Positions 23,086-31,085 of a DNA stretch of 64,000 bases are shown one piece after another. The notes beneath the pieces were generated by a model. That model did not search any database. It saw only the letters and a program-made list of their open reading frames with translations, and had not been told where the DNA came from. Source of the DNA: Bacillus tequilensis KCTC 13622 (lineage in GTDB: Bacteria; Bacillota; Bacilli; Bacillales; Bacillaceae); assembly GCF_000507145.1 (NCBI RefSeq), contig NZ_AYTO01000009.1, positions 87,822 to 151,821 of the forward strand, read 5' to 3'. Position 1 is the stretch's first letter. Each line of letters starts with the position of its first letter. Position numbers and translations under genes: made by a program.

Positions 23086-24282
23086 ATGAAGGGATTGTTC
23101 GTGATAATAATCATTGTGGTTATTCTTTTTGCTTTGATTTTGCTTGATATCTTCATGGGCCGCGCAGGATACAAAAAGAATGCGTACGAGCCTGTTTTTT
23201 CAAAAAAGAAGAGTGACATCAAATTGATCCACTGCGGCACCGACCTCGTTGAACGGATGATGAAAGATATCAGCCAGGCCGCCTCTTCTGTCCACATGAT
23301 GTTTTTTATTATGAAAAACGATGAGGTCAGCCACAAGATGTATACCCTGCTGAAGACAAAAGCCGAGGCTGGCGTTTCCGTTTATTTGCTTCTGGATTGG
23401 GCGGGCTGCCGGACAATTAAAAAAACAGCGCTCAAGACGATGAAAAATGCCGGCGTTCATGTTCATGTGATGAACCAGCCTCGTTTTCCTTATTTCTTTT
23501 TTCACATGCAAAAACGAAATCACCGAAAAATAGCTGTGATAGATGGAAAAATCGGTTATATCGGCGGGTTTAACATCGCTGAGGAATACCTTGGAAAGAA
23601 GGCGAAATTTGGGAATTGGGAGGACTATCACTTACGTGTGAAGGGAGAAGGCGTGCACGATCTTCAAACGCTATTTGCTTCCGATCTCAAGCGAAATACC
23701 GGAATCGCACTAGGTTCGGATGTTTTTCCAAAGCTTCCGCAAGGGAATACCTCTCATAAGATTTATGCGACCGACGGCTATTCACTTGAAAAAAAGTATT
23801 TGGCCAATATCGCGCAGGCCAAGAATCGCCTTACCATTTGCACGCCTTATTATATTCCGTCAAAACCGCTTCAAGCAGCTCTGCTTAATGCGAGAAAAAA
23901 CGGCGTATCCGTGAGAATCATTGTACCGATGAAATCAGACCATCCGCTGGTACGAGAAACAGCTTTTACGTATTATTCGGAGCTCTTGGATGCCGGCTGT
24001 CTGATTTATCGCTACTATCAAGGGTTTTATCATGTAAAAGCCGTCATCATAGACGACCATCTCAGCATCATCGGAACAGCCAACTTCGATAAGCGAAGCC
24101 TGTTTTTAAATGAAGAGGTCAATGTCGAAATTGATGATGAGGCTTTTACTCGTGAAGTCTATGCCACGATTGAGGAAGATATAAAGAAGTCGGAGCTGCT
24201 GACAAAGACGGCTTTCAGCAAACGCACATTCAGACAGCGCCCGGCGGAATGGCTTGGCAGAGCATTATCTTATTTTTTATAA
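23086..24282 (+). CDS. clsB: Cardiolipin synthase-like phospholipase D family protein
   Basis: A 398-residue cardiolipin synthase-type protein (YwjE). One N-terminal membrane anchor is followed by two HKD motifs: HRKIAVIDGKIGYIGGFN and HVKAVIIDDHLSIIGTANFD. These mark phospholipase D enzymes that condense two phosphatidylglycerols. It is shorter than ClsA because it has a single N-terminal helix. The ATG at 23086 follows GAAAGGAG. Open frame back to 23014 overlaps the FadR-type site and is not coding. Substrate is inferred from the family. Confidence 0.88.
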   Translation: MKGLFVIIIIVVILFALILLDIFMGRAGYKKNAYEPVFSKKKSDIKLIHCGTDLVERMMKDISQAASSVHMMFFIMKNDEVSHKMYTLLKTKAEAGVSVYLLLDWAGCRTIKKTALKTMKNAGVHVHVMNQPRFPYFFFHMQKRNHRKIAVIDGKIGYIGGFNIAEEYLGKKAKFGNWEDYHLRVKGEGVHDLQTLFASDLKRNTGIALGSDVFPKLPQGNTSHKIYATDGYSLEKKYLANIAQAKNRLTICTPYYIPSKPLQAALLNARKNGVSVRIIVPMKSDHPLVRETAFTYYSELLDAGCLIYRYYQGFYHVKAVIIDDHLSIIGTANFDKRSLFLNEEVNVEIDDEAFTREVYATIEEDIKKSELLTKTAFSKRTFRQRPAEWLGRALSYFL

Positions 24283-24294
24283 AGGAGAGTACCT

Positions 24295-25257
24295 ATGATT
24301 TTCAGATTCGGGTTCGTTTCAAATGCGATGAGCCTTTGGGATGCGTCCCCCGCTAAAACATTAACATTTGCGCGTTATTCAAAGCTATCAAAGGATGAAA
24401 GAAAAGAAGCCCTGCTGACTGTGACAAAAGCCAATTTGCGCAATACGATGAGAACCCTTCACTATATTATCGGCCACGGCATTCCTTTGTATCGTTTTTC
24501 CAGTTCGATTGTGCCGCTGGCCACGCATCCCGATGTGATGTGGGATTTTGTGACGCCGTTTCAAAAGGAGTTTCGGGAGATCGGAGAGCTTGTGAAAACA
24601 CATCACCTGAGAACAAGCTTTCATCCCAACCAATTCACTCTGTTTACGAGCCCGAAGGAAAACGTCACAAAAAATGCGGTAACCGATATGGCGTATCACT
24701 ATCGCATGCTTGAAGCCATGGGCATTGCTGACCGCTCGGTTATCAACATTCATATTGGCGGCGCTTACGGAGATAAAGATACCGCCACTGCACAATTTCA
24801 TCAAAATATGAAGAAGCTGCCACAGGAGATCAAACAGCGGATGACGCTGGAAAACGATGATAAAACATATACGACCGAGGAAACGCTTCAAGTTTGTGAG
24901 CGAGAGGATGTACCGTTTGTCTTTGATTTTCATCATTTTTATGCCAATCCAGATGACGACGCAGACCTAAATGAAGCACTGCCCCGGATGATCAAAACGT
25001 GGGAGCGGATCGGCCTGCAGCCGAAGGTTCACCTGTCTTCTCCAAAATCGGAGCAAGCCCTGCGCAGCCATGCCGATTATGTTGACGCGAACTTTTTGCT
25101 GCCGCTGCTGGAACGCTTCAGGCAATGGGGAACAAATATTGATTTCATGATTGAAGCAAAGCAAAAAGACAAGGCGCTTCTGCGATTGATGGATGAATTA
25201 GGCTCCATACGCGGTGTCAAACGCATTGGCGGCGGCACACTGCAATGGAAATCATAA
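24295..25257 (+). CDS. uvsE: UV DNA damage endonuclease
   Basis: UvsE (YwjD) is a UVDE-family endonuclease that nicks DNA 5' to UV photoproducts with bound divalent metals. The 320-residue TIM-barrel protein shows the characteristic RFGFVSNAM start, [41 protein letters not shown] and [12 protein letters not shown], which provide His, Glu and Asp metal ligands. It starts only a dozen bases after clsB, suggesting a shared transcript. It is expressed in spores in B. subtilis. Confidence 0.95.
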   Translation: MIFRFGFVSNAMSLWDASPAKTLTFARYSKLSKDERKEALLTVTKANLRNTMRTLHYIIGHGIPLYRFSSSIVPLATHPDVMWDFVTPFQKEFREIGELVKTHHLRTSFHPNQFTLFTSPKENVTKNAVTDMAYHYRMLEAMGIADRSVINIHIGGAYGDKDTATAQFHQNMKKLPQEIKQRMTLENDDKTYTTEETLQVCEREDVPFVFDFHHFYANPDDDADLNEALPRMIKTWERIGLQPKVHLSSPKSEQALRSHADYVDANFLLPLLERFRQWGTNIDFMIEAKQKDKALLRLMDELGSIRGVKRIGGGTLQWKS

Positions 25258-25337
25258 ATGTGCAAAATCAGGTTTACGGCTCGCCCGCTCTGGGAACATA
25301 CCCTATATAAGACAACAACCGATGGAGGAGAAAGATC

Positions 25338-25610
25338 ATGAAAAACATCAAGTCTCTGAAAGTAGCCGCACAGGCCTTTACTTTAAGAAATTTGATTCAT
25401 CTTTATAAAATGTGCCATTCCGGAAGCCATGAGGTTTATATCTATTCAAAGAAAACGATGTGCAAAATCAAAAACTTAATTGAGCTTGAAACGTTCCGAA
25501 TGGCTCATAATGAAAAGGAATATTTGATTGTCGTGGAAGGCACAAAAGCGCCGCAGCTGATTGAAAAATTCCAAACGATCATTGAGCCCGCTGAAAAAGA
25601 AGCGCTTTAA
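25338..25610 (+). CDS. ywjC: Small protein YwjC
   Basis: A 90-residue protein of unknown function. It has HPr-like composition: SGSHEVYIYSKKTMCKIKNLIELETFRM resembles the region around the regulatory helix of HPr-type proteins, and the end EGTKAPQLIEKFQTIIEP is helix-like. No catalytic histidine of HPr is obvious. The ribosome-binding site is GGAGGAG. In B. subtilis 168 it would be followed by ywjB; here it is followed by a repeat element. Confidence 0.8.
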   Translation: MKNIKSLKVAAQAFTLRNLIHLYKMCHSGSHEVYIYSKKTMCKIKNLIELETFRMAHNEKEYLIVVEGTKAPQLIEKFQTIIEPAEKEAL

Positions 25611-25627
25611 ACTTACATATAAAAAGA

Positions 25628-25851
25628 ATAGACATCTCGTCTATCCTTTCAGATTGTTGACAAAATCCTAAAACGGTTTAGTTTTAGGATTTTGTCATCT
25701 TTTCAGCGTGATTGAAAACCCTTGAAATCTAGGAAAGGCGAGCATTGGAGCGGAGCGAATGTCCTAATTCGTGAGGACCAACGCACAGGCTTGACAACGA
25801 ATGCAAGGGTTTGTCGACACGCTGAAAGGATAGACATCTCGTCTATCCTTT
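25628..25851. repeat. Structured intergenic repeat flanked by 22-base direct repeats
   Basis: Two identical 22-base copies, at 25628-25649 and 25830-25851, each contain the hairpin ATAGAC-ATCTC-GTCTAT followed by CCTTT. Between them lies a 16-base perfect hairpin (25659-25674 with 25681-25696, loop GGTTTA). A longer fold is closed by TTTCAGCGTG (25701-25710) with CACGCTGAAA (25818-25827) and by AAACCCTT (25716-25723) with AAGGGTTT (25805-25812). Size and placement fit the roughly 190-bp repeats described in the B. subtilis genome. It has no coding capacity. The flanking hairpins may be the ywjC terminator, duplicated on insertion. Confidence 0.7.
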
Positions 25852-26011
25852 TTCTTATGGTTTTACATAATGGAGCTGAACCGCTGTCCGAATGGGTTCA
25901 TCCCTTTTTATTTCAGCTTTGTTTCAATGATCACAACAAAATGGGAACATGAACGCCAAAGCTTACGAACAATAATGTACATCAGCAAAGTTGCCCATCA
26001 TAATCCCTTTC
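25852..26011. other. Intergenic remainder between the repeat and clsC
   Basis: No gene, promoter or terminator recognised. Short open frames on both strands have no ribosome-binding site or domain. It could be a remnant of deleted DNA (ywjB-ywjA position), but I cannot align it to either gene. Confidence 0.3.
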
Positions 26012-27514
26012 CTACAGAACACCTGAAAACAGACGGGCAAAGGATTCTTTTGTCCGATCAACCATTCCCCTTTTATAAAAGCCGACAGGGCTGAGTTTTT
26101 CACTGTCCAGCATATCTTCTTCGAAATGGGCTTCAAGAGTGCGGATCGCTTCGGCATCCGTGAAGAATACGTTCACTTCGAAGTTGAGCTGGAAGCTGCG
26201 CATGTCCATATTCGCGGTGCCGACAGAAGCGAGGTCTCCGTCAACGATCATGACTTTTTGATGCATAAAGCCTTTTTGATAAGAATACACCTCAATCCCC
26301 TCAAGAAGCAGCTCTGGAAAATACGATCTAGACGCGTATTGCGTCAAAAAGCTGTCGTTCCTCTCCGGCACCATGACCCTTACCTCCACGCCTTTTGTCG
26401 CCGCTGCTTTCAGCGCCGTGCGAATGGACTCATTCGGGACAAAATAGGGCGTGGCGATCCATATTGATTTCTGCGCTGAAGAAATCATTTCATAATAAAG
26501 GTCGCTCATGCTTTCTTTCATGTCAGGACCTGTCGCGACAACTTGGTAAATGCCCTCTCCCTCCACGGGAACCGGAGCATTGTACACCTTTTGATCAATT
26601 AACACTTCATTGGAGACGTATTCCCAATCCAGCATAAAGATGGCGTGAAGCGTTTGCACAATTTCTCCTTCCAGCCGCAGGTGCGTGTCTCTCCAAAAGC
26701 CGATGTACGGATCTCTGCTGATATATTCCTTCCCTACGTTTAATCCGCCCACAAAACCGATTTTTCCATCGACGATCACGATCTTCCGGTGATTTCTGAA
26801 ATTAAGCTTCTGGTTGAAAAACCCGTATTTCAGCGGAGAAAACGGAACGATGTCCACTCCCGCTTGTTTCATTTGCATGATATCTCTTCCAGCCAGCTTG
26901 ATGCTCCCTGCGGCATCATATAAAAACCGCACTTCGATACCTTGGCGCGCTTTCTCCATCATAATGTCCATCATTCCGCGGCCGAGCATGTCTGATTTAA
27001 ACATGTAGTATTCAATATGTATATAAGATTCCGCTTCTCTCATTGCCTTGAAGATATCCGGAAAGGTTTCTTCACCGTTTTTCAGCACTTTGATATTGCT
27101 TTTCGTATTGATATTCATGTGGGCTGCCCTGATGGAATATGTAAAAAACCTTTCTTGATTGTCCTTCAGGCCTGTCACTTTCGGCGTTTCCTCCATTTGA
27201 AACAGCTTCCTGAGCTTTTCTCTGTTGTACATTCGTTTTGTCTTAAACAGCTTTCCCTTCACATAAAGCTGTCCGGAAAACAGGTAAAACATGTAGCCGG
27301 CGATCGGAAAAAAGACAAGAATGTGAATCCATAACAGTGTGTGCTGCGAGGTGCGGTTTTCTAGAATTAACGAATAGATGCTGAACAAAATAATACTTAC
27401 ATAGCAAAGCAATCCTCCGTAAAACTCAAGCCTGGAAACCGGAAAAAACCATATGACATATGCCCCGATGAGCATGATATATAAAAAGAAAAATTCCAGT
27501 CTCCTTTTCAGCAT
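26012..27514 (-). CDS. clsC: Cardiolipin synthase-like protein
   Basis: A 500-residue cardiolipin synthase family protein (YwiE). Two N-terminal transmembrane helices (about residues 6-28 and 31-52) and a third hydrophobic stretch are followed by two HKD motifs, HRKIVIVDGKIGFVGGLN and HQKVMIVDGDLASVGTANMD. These mark the paired catalytic halves of a phospholipase D enzyme. The start at 27514 gives the usual LKRRLEFFFLY N terminus. It lies next to narGHJI as in 168, but here a YitT-family gene stands between. Confidence 0.9.
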   Translation of the reverse strand: MLKRRLEFFFLYIMLIGAYVIWFFPVSRLEFYGGLLCYVSIILFSIYSLILENRTSQHTLLWIHILVFFPIAGYMFYLFSGQLYVKGKLFKTKRMYNREKLRKLFQMEETPKVTGLKDNQERFFTYSIRAAHMNINTKSNIKVLKNGEETFPDIFKAMREAESYIHIEYYMFKSDMLGRGMMDIMMEKARQGIEVRFLYDAAGSIKLAGRDIMQMKQAGVDIVPFSPLKYGFFNQKLNFRNHRKIVIVDGKIGFVGGLNVGKEYISRDPYIGFWRDTHLRLEGEIVQTLHAIFMLDWEYVSNEVLIDQKVYNAPVPVEGEGIYQVVATGPDMKESMSDLYYEMISSAQKSIWIATPYFVPNESIRTALKAAATKGVEVRVMVPERNDSFLTQYASRSYFPELLLEGIEVYSYQKGFMHQKVMIVDGDLASVGTANMDMRSFQLNFEVNVFFTDAEAIRTLEAHFEEDMLDSEKLSPVGFYKRGMVDRTKESFARLFSGVL

Positions 27515-27584
27515 CCTGATTCTCTCCAATCTGATTCGATTACCTCCGTATACCTCTTTTTTCTAATCTGTAAACCTTCTACAT

Positions 27585-27617
27585 AAAAAGCCTCTCCGCA
27601 AAGCACGGAAAGGCTTA
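27585..27617 (-). terminator. Terminator downstream of the YitT-family gene
   Basis: The stem AAGCCTTTCCG / CGGAGAGGCTT on the minus strand, with one mismatch, is followed by TTTTTA. It overlaps the stop codon of the YitT-family gene. Confidence 0.8.
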
Positions 27618-28244
27618 TGATGAGGCTTCATGAGATTGGCTGTTTGCGATGTTCTGAAGCAAAGCCGGCTTGAGGGAGTAGCTGCCTTTGATTTTATTTT
27701 TGAAGAAGCCGACGATCAGGCCTGTGACCGCAATCGACACTAAGGAGAATATCCCTCTCAGCAATCCAACGGAAAAAATGCCCGCCAGCACTACCCCAAA
27801 ATCGAAGAGAAAATTAACCGCGCCCGGATTCCATCCGCAGCGCTTTTGCAGAAATAAAGCGAGGATATTGGCGCCGCCGAGCGATGCCTGATGATAAAAC
27901 ATGAGCGACAGGCCGAACCCGATCAGCGCTCCGCCGCAAATCGACCCGGCAAGCGGTGAAAAAGAGACAGACGGCAGCCAGTGATCCGCGCTTGTAAACA
28001 AAGTCAGCGCTGTGACTGCAAAAACGGTGGATAGGGTGAATTTGATGCCCATTCTGACGAAAGAAAACACATAAAACGGGATATTGATCAGAAAGAAGAT
28101 AATGGCAAACGGGGAATGAAACAAGTATGTCAGGCTTAGTGACAGTCCGGCTGTGCCGCCGGTCAACACATGAGAATGTCTGAGCGTCAGGACCCCGGCG
28201 CTTGTCATCAGACAAGCAGTTAAAATGAGTAAAATCCGCTTCAT
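27615..28244 (-). CDS. YitT family membrane protein
   Basis: A 209-residue protein with five or six predicted transmembrane helices and the family pattern SHVLTGGTAGLSLSL near the N terminus, IGFGLSLMFYHQASLGGANILALFLQKR in the middle and FLFDFGVVLAG. This matches the DUF161/YitT membrane domain, but it lacks the cytoplasmic DUF2179 domain that follows in full-length YitT-type proteins (about 280 residues). The function of the family is not established. As I recall, 168 has nothing between clsC and narI, so this gene seems to be an addition in this strain or a loss there. Confidence 0.85.
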   Translation of the reverse strand: MKRILLILTACLMTSAGVLTLRHSHVLTGGTAGLSLSLTYLFHSPFAIIFFLINIPFYVFSFVRMGIKFTLSTVFAVTALTLFTSADHWLPSVSFSPLAGSICGGALIGFGLSLMFYHQASLGGANILALFLQKRCGWNPGAVNFLFDFGVVLAGIFSVGLLRGIFSLVSIAVTGLIVGFFKNKIKGSYSLKPALLQNIANSQSHEASS

Positions 28245-28344
28245 TCTTCACGCTCCTTTTGTTGATGTTATTTCCACATCAAACATAACAGGAATCGCGG
28301 CCGCCCAGCCATTTCATTGGCAGAAAATATCTCACGTTTATAAA

Positions 28345-28372
28345 AAAATCCCCCTCTTGCAAGGGGGATTTT
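28345..28372 (-). terminator. Terminator downstream of narGHJI
   Basis: AAAATCCCCC / GGGGGATTTT with a short loop lies at the end of narI, flanked by T on the minus strand. It closes the nitrate reductase operon. Confidence 0.9.
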
Positions 28373-29043
28373 CACGAGCGTTTCCGATACACGACATAGC
28401 TGCGGGTCAAATACTTGAGCGGCAGGCTGAATACGTGAACCAATCTTGTAAACGGCCAAAGGATAAAAACGACGTATCCGATCATGATATGAAACTTAAA
28501 CCATAGCGGGACACTCTCCATCAAAGAAGCGTCAGGCCGGAACAAAACAATTTCCCTGAACCACGGCCCCACCGTTGCCCTGTAATCAAATCCTTTCGAA
28601 TCAATGTTGAGAAACGTGGCCGCAACACCTGACAGCATCATGAACAGAAGCAGGATGAGCGTAAGGATATCCGATGGCGAGCTGGTTTTGCGGATTCTTT
28701 TGTCAAACAGCCTTCTGTACGTCAGGATCACTAGTCCGGTACATGCCGCAATCCCCGCCGGCAGGCCAGCGCCGATCGCCATTTTGTGATACGTATGCTC
28801 TGAAATGCCAAGTGCAGTATACACGCCTTCCGGGATCAGAATTCCCATGACATGTCCGCCGACAACGAACAGCAGCCCCCAATGAAAAAGTGTGCTGCCC
28901 GCCGCGAGTTTCTTCTTTTCTAACAGCTCGCTTGATTTCGCCGTCCAGCCAAACTGGTCATGCTGATAGCGGTAAATATGCCCGCCGATAAAGATCGTCA
29001 ATACAATGTACGGCATAATCCCCCACAGGATCCGCTCGCTCAT
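28372..29043 (-). CDS. narI: Nitrate reductase gamma subunit, cytochrome b
   Basis: NarI is the membrane cytochrome b that takes electrons from menaquinol and passes them to NarH-NarG. The 223-residue protein has five hydrophobic helices and the conserved heme-ligand histidines in GGHIYRYQHDQFGW, FHWGLLFVVGGHVMG and the C-terminal FKFHIMIGYVVFILWPFTRLVHVFSLP. It overlaps narJ by four bases. Confidence 0.96.
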   Translation of the reverse strand: MSERILWGIMPYIVLTIFIGGHIYRYQHDQFGWTAKSSELLEKKKLAAGSTLFHWGLLFVVGGHVMGILIPEGVYTALGISEHTYHKMAIGAGLPAGIAACTGLVILTYRRLFDKRIRKTSSPSDILTLILLLFMMLSGVAATFLNIDSKGFDYRATVGPWFREIVLFRPDASLMESVPLWFKFHIMIGYVVFILWPFTRLVHVFSLPLKYLTRSYVVYRKRS

Positions 29044-29597
29044 GCCTGAACAGCCCCTTCTTCAATGTATTCACGCACGCCGATGCTTTCCAGCGCGGCC
29101 TGCAGCACGTGCAGCAGCTCAGCATAGAGGCTGTCATTTTTTTCGAGGCGGGATGCCAGCTCCCTCACATTGGACAAATATTTCTCAAACACGCTTCTCA
29201 CTGCTTCAATTTCTGCGACCGCGGCGAATTCCAGCATAAGCGGCAGATAATCAGGCAGCTCTTTCTCTGTCGGCAGGAAACCGGATTGCTGGTAGGTGTT
29301 TTTTAAATGCAGCAGTTCAATTCCGCGCTCCCTTTGCTCGCCTGAGTTAAAGTACGTGACGTACATATTCGTTTTTTTCCCGAAGTCGAACGTGTAGACA
29401 TAGTGTTCAATCAGCGCTTCTCGAGAAAACCTGGCTGACGCCTCGAAAAAGTGCAGCAGTTTCTCACGGATTTGCTGATTGCCGATTTCATGGATAAGAG
29501 CCTTCCAATCGGGAAGCTCGGCTCTCCACTCTTCATCCGGATAAGACAGGAGACAGGAAAGAGCGGAGAATGTGATTTGCCGGTCTGTGGTGTTCAT
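29040..29597 (-). CDS. narJ: Nitrate reductase assembly chaperone
   Basis: NarJ inserts the molybdenum cofactor into NarG and delays membrane attachment until the enzyme is complete. The roughly 185-residue all-helical protein has the TorD/NarJ family features LLSYPDEEWR and HYVYTFDFGKKTNMYVTYF. The start at 29597 follows AAGGTGGAA and gives the normal TTDRQITFSALS N terminus. It is fourth-to-last in the nar operon, between narH and narI, with narI overlapping. Confidence 0.95.
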   Translation of the reverse strand: MNTTDRQITFSALSCLLSYPDEEWRAELPDWKALIHEIGNQQIREKLLHFFEASARFSREALIEHYVYTFDFGKKTNMYVTYFNSGEQRERGIELLHLKNTYQQSGFLPTEKELPDYLPLMLEFAAVAEIEAVRSVFEKYLSNVRELASRLEKNDSLYAELLHVLQAALESIGVREYIEEGAVQA

Positions 29598-29621
29598 CTT
29601 GTTCCACCTCATTTTCAAAAG

Positions 29622-31085
29622 TTAGAAACAAGAGCCGGGGCCGCCTGAAAATGACAAACCGCAGCTTCCTTGTTCAGCGTATAAATCAGACACTTCTTCT
29701 CGATGGCTGCTCGGGATCACAAAGCGGTCATCATATTTGGCGATCGCAAGCAGCCGATACATGTCTTCAATTTGCTTTTCTGTTAAGCCGACACTGGAGA
29801 TCAGGGCCGGGTCGATGGATTTATTCGTCTGGACTGCTCTCATATACTGGCGCATGACAGACATTTTCTTTAACGTGGATCGAATATGATCCGTATCACC
29901 AGCTGTTAATAGCTGCGCCAAATAGTCAATCGGAATTCTCATTTGGTCGATAGCCGGGAAAATATCTTCCGCCGTTTGCTGGCTGCCTTTTCCTTCAAAA
30001 AGATTCATAATCGGGCTCAGCGGCGGAATGTACCAAACCATCGGCAGGGTGCGGTACTCAGGGTGAAGCGGCAGCGCAATCTTCCAGTCGATGATCATTT
30101 TGTAGATCGGCGATTGCTGCGCGGCCTCTATCCATTCAGCCGGGATGCCTTGTTCTTTTGCCAGTTTGGCAACTTCAGGATCATTCGGATCGAGAAAAAC
30201 GTCTAATTGGGAATGATAGAGATCCTTTTCATTTTCAACAGATGCCGCTTCCTCCACTTTGTCCGCATCATACAGCATGACACCGAGATAGCGGATTCTG
30301 CCGACACATGTCTCGGAGCAGATGGTCGGCAGTCCGGCCTCCAATCGCGGGAAGCAAAGTGTGCATTTTTCCGCTTTGTTCGTTTGCCAGTTAAAATAGA
30401 CTTTTTTATAAGGGCAGGAAGAGACGCAATACCTCCATGAACGGCACGCGTTTTGATCCACAAGCACAATGCCGTCCTCCTCGCGTTTGTACATAGCGCC
30501 GGACGGGCAGGAGGAAACGCACGCCGGATTGATGCAGTGCTCACAAATACGCGGCAGATACATCATAAAAACTTCATCGAATTCTGTTTTGATCGATTCC
30601 TCCATCTTTTGCACGTTTGGATCTTCAAGCCCTGTAATGTGGCCGCCAGCGAGATCATCCTCCCAGTTCGGGCCCCATTCGATATTCATAAAATCACCCG
30701 TCAAGGACGATTTCGGCCGTGCCACTGGCTGGTGCTTTTTCTGCGGACTGTTTGTTAATGTTTCATAATCATAGTTCCAAGGTTCATAGTAATCATCAAT
30801 CGTCGGCTGGTTCGGGTTATAGAAAAGGCCTGCAAGCCGGTTTGTTTTCGAGCCTGATTTCAGTTCAAGCTTCCCTTTTTTCAATGTCCAGCCGCCTTTA
30901 TATTTGTCCTGGTCCTCCCATTGCTTCGGGTAGCCGATGCCCGGCTTTGTTTCCACATTATTAAAATACATATATTCCGCACCGGAACGGTTTGTCCACG
31001 TGTTTTTGCAGGTGACGCTGCACGTGTGGCAGCCGATGCATTTATCCAAGTTCATGACCATACCGATTTGCGCTTTAATCTTCAA
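29622..31085 (-). CDS. narH: Nitrate reductase beta subunit
   Basis: NarH carries the iron-sulfur wire from NarI to NarG. The 487-residue protein has four Cys clusters: CIGCHTCSVTCKNTW (C16, C19, C22, C26), CEHCINPACVSSCPSG, CRSWRYCVSSCPYKK where Trp replaces one Cys as in the known [3Fe-4S] site, and CTLCFPRL... with CSETCVG. It overlaps narG by 11 bases, typical of the nar operon. Confidence 0.97.
   Translation of the reverse strand: MKIKAQIGMVMNLDKCIGCHTCSVTCKNTWTNRSGAEYMYFNNVETKPGIGYPKQWEDQDKYKGGWTLKKGKLELKSGSKTNRLAGLFYNPNQPTIDDYYEPWNYDYETLTNSPQKKHQPVARPKSSLTGDFMNIEWGPNWEDDLAGGHITGLEDPNVQKMEESIKTEFDEVFMMYLPRICEHCINPACVSSCPSGAMYKREEDGIVLVDQNACRSWRYCVSSCPYKKVYFNWQTNKAEKCTLCFPRLEAGLPTICSETCVGRIRYLGVMLYDADKVEEAASVENEKDLYHSQLDVFLDPNDPEVAKLAKEQGIPAEWIEAAQQSPIYKMIIDWKIALPLHPEYRTLPMVWYIPPLSPIMNLFEGKGSQQTAEDIFPAIDQMRIPIDYLAQLLTAGDTDHIRSTLKKMSVMRQYMRAVQTNKSIDPALISSVGLTEKQIEDMYRLLAIAKYDDRFVIPSSHREEVSDLYAEQGSCGLSFSGGPGSCF

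Noticed and set aside
24388..24936. 182-codon minus-strand frame over uvsE
   Set aside because: Antisense to a conserved gene with family motifs, no start site signal.
25722..26094. Short plus-strand frames within and after the repeat element
   Set aside because: They cross structured non-coding sequence and have no ribosome-binding site or recognisable domain.
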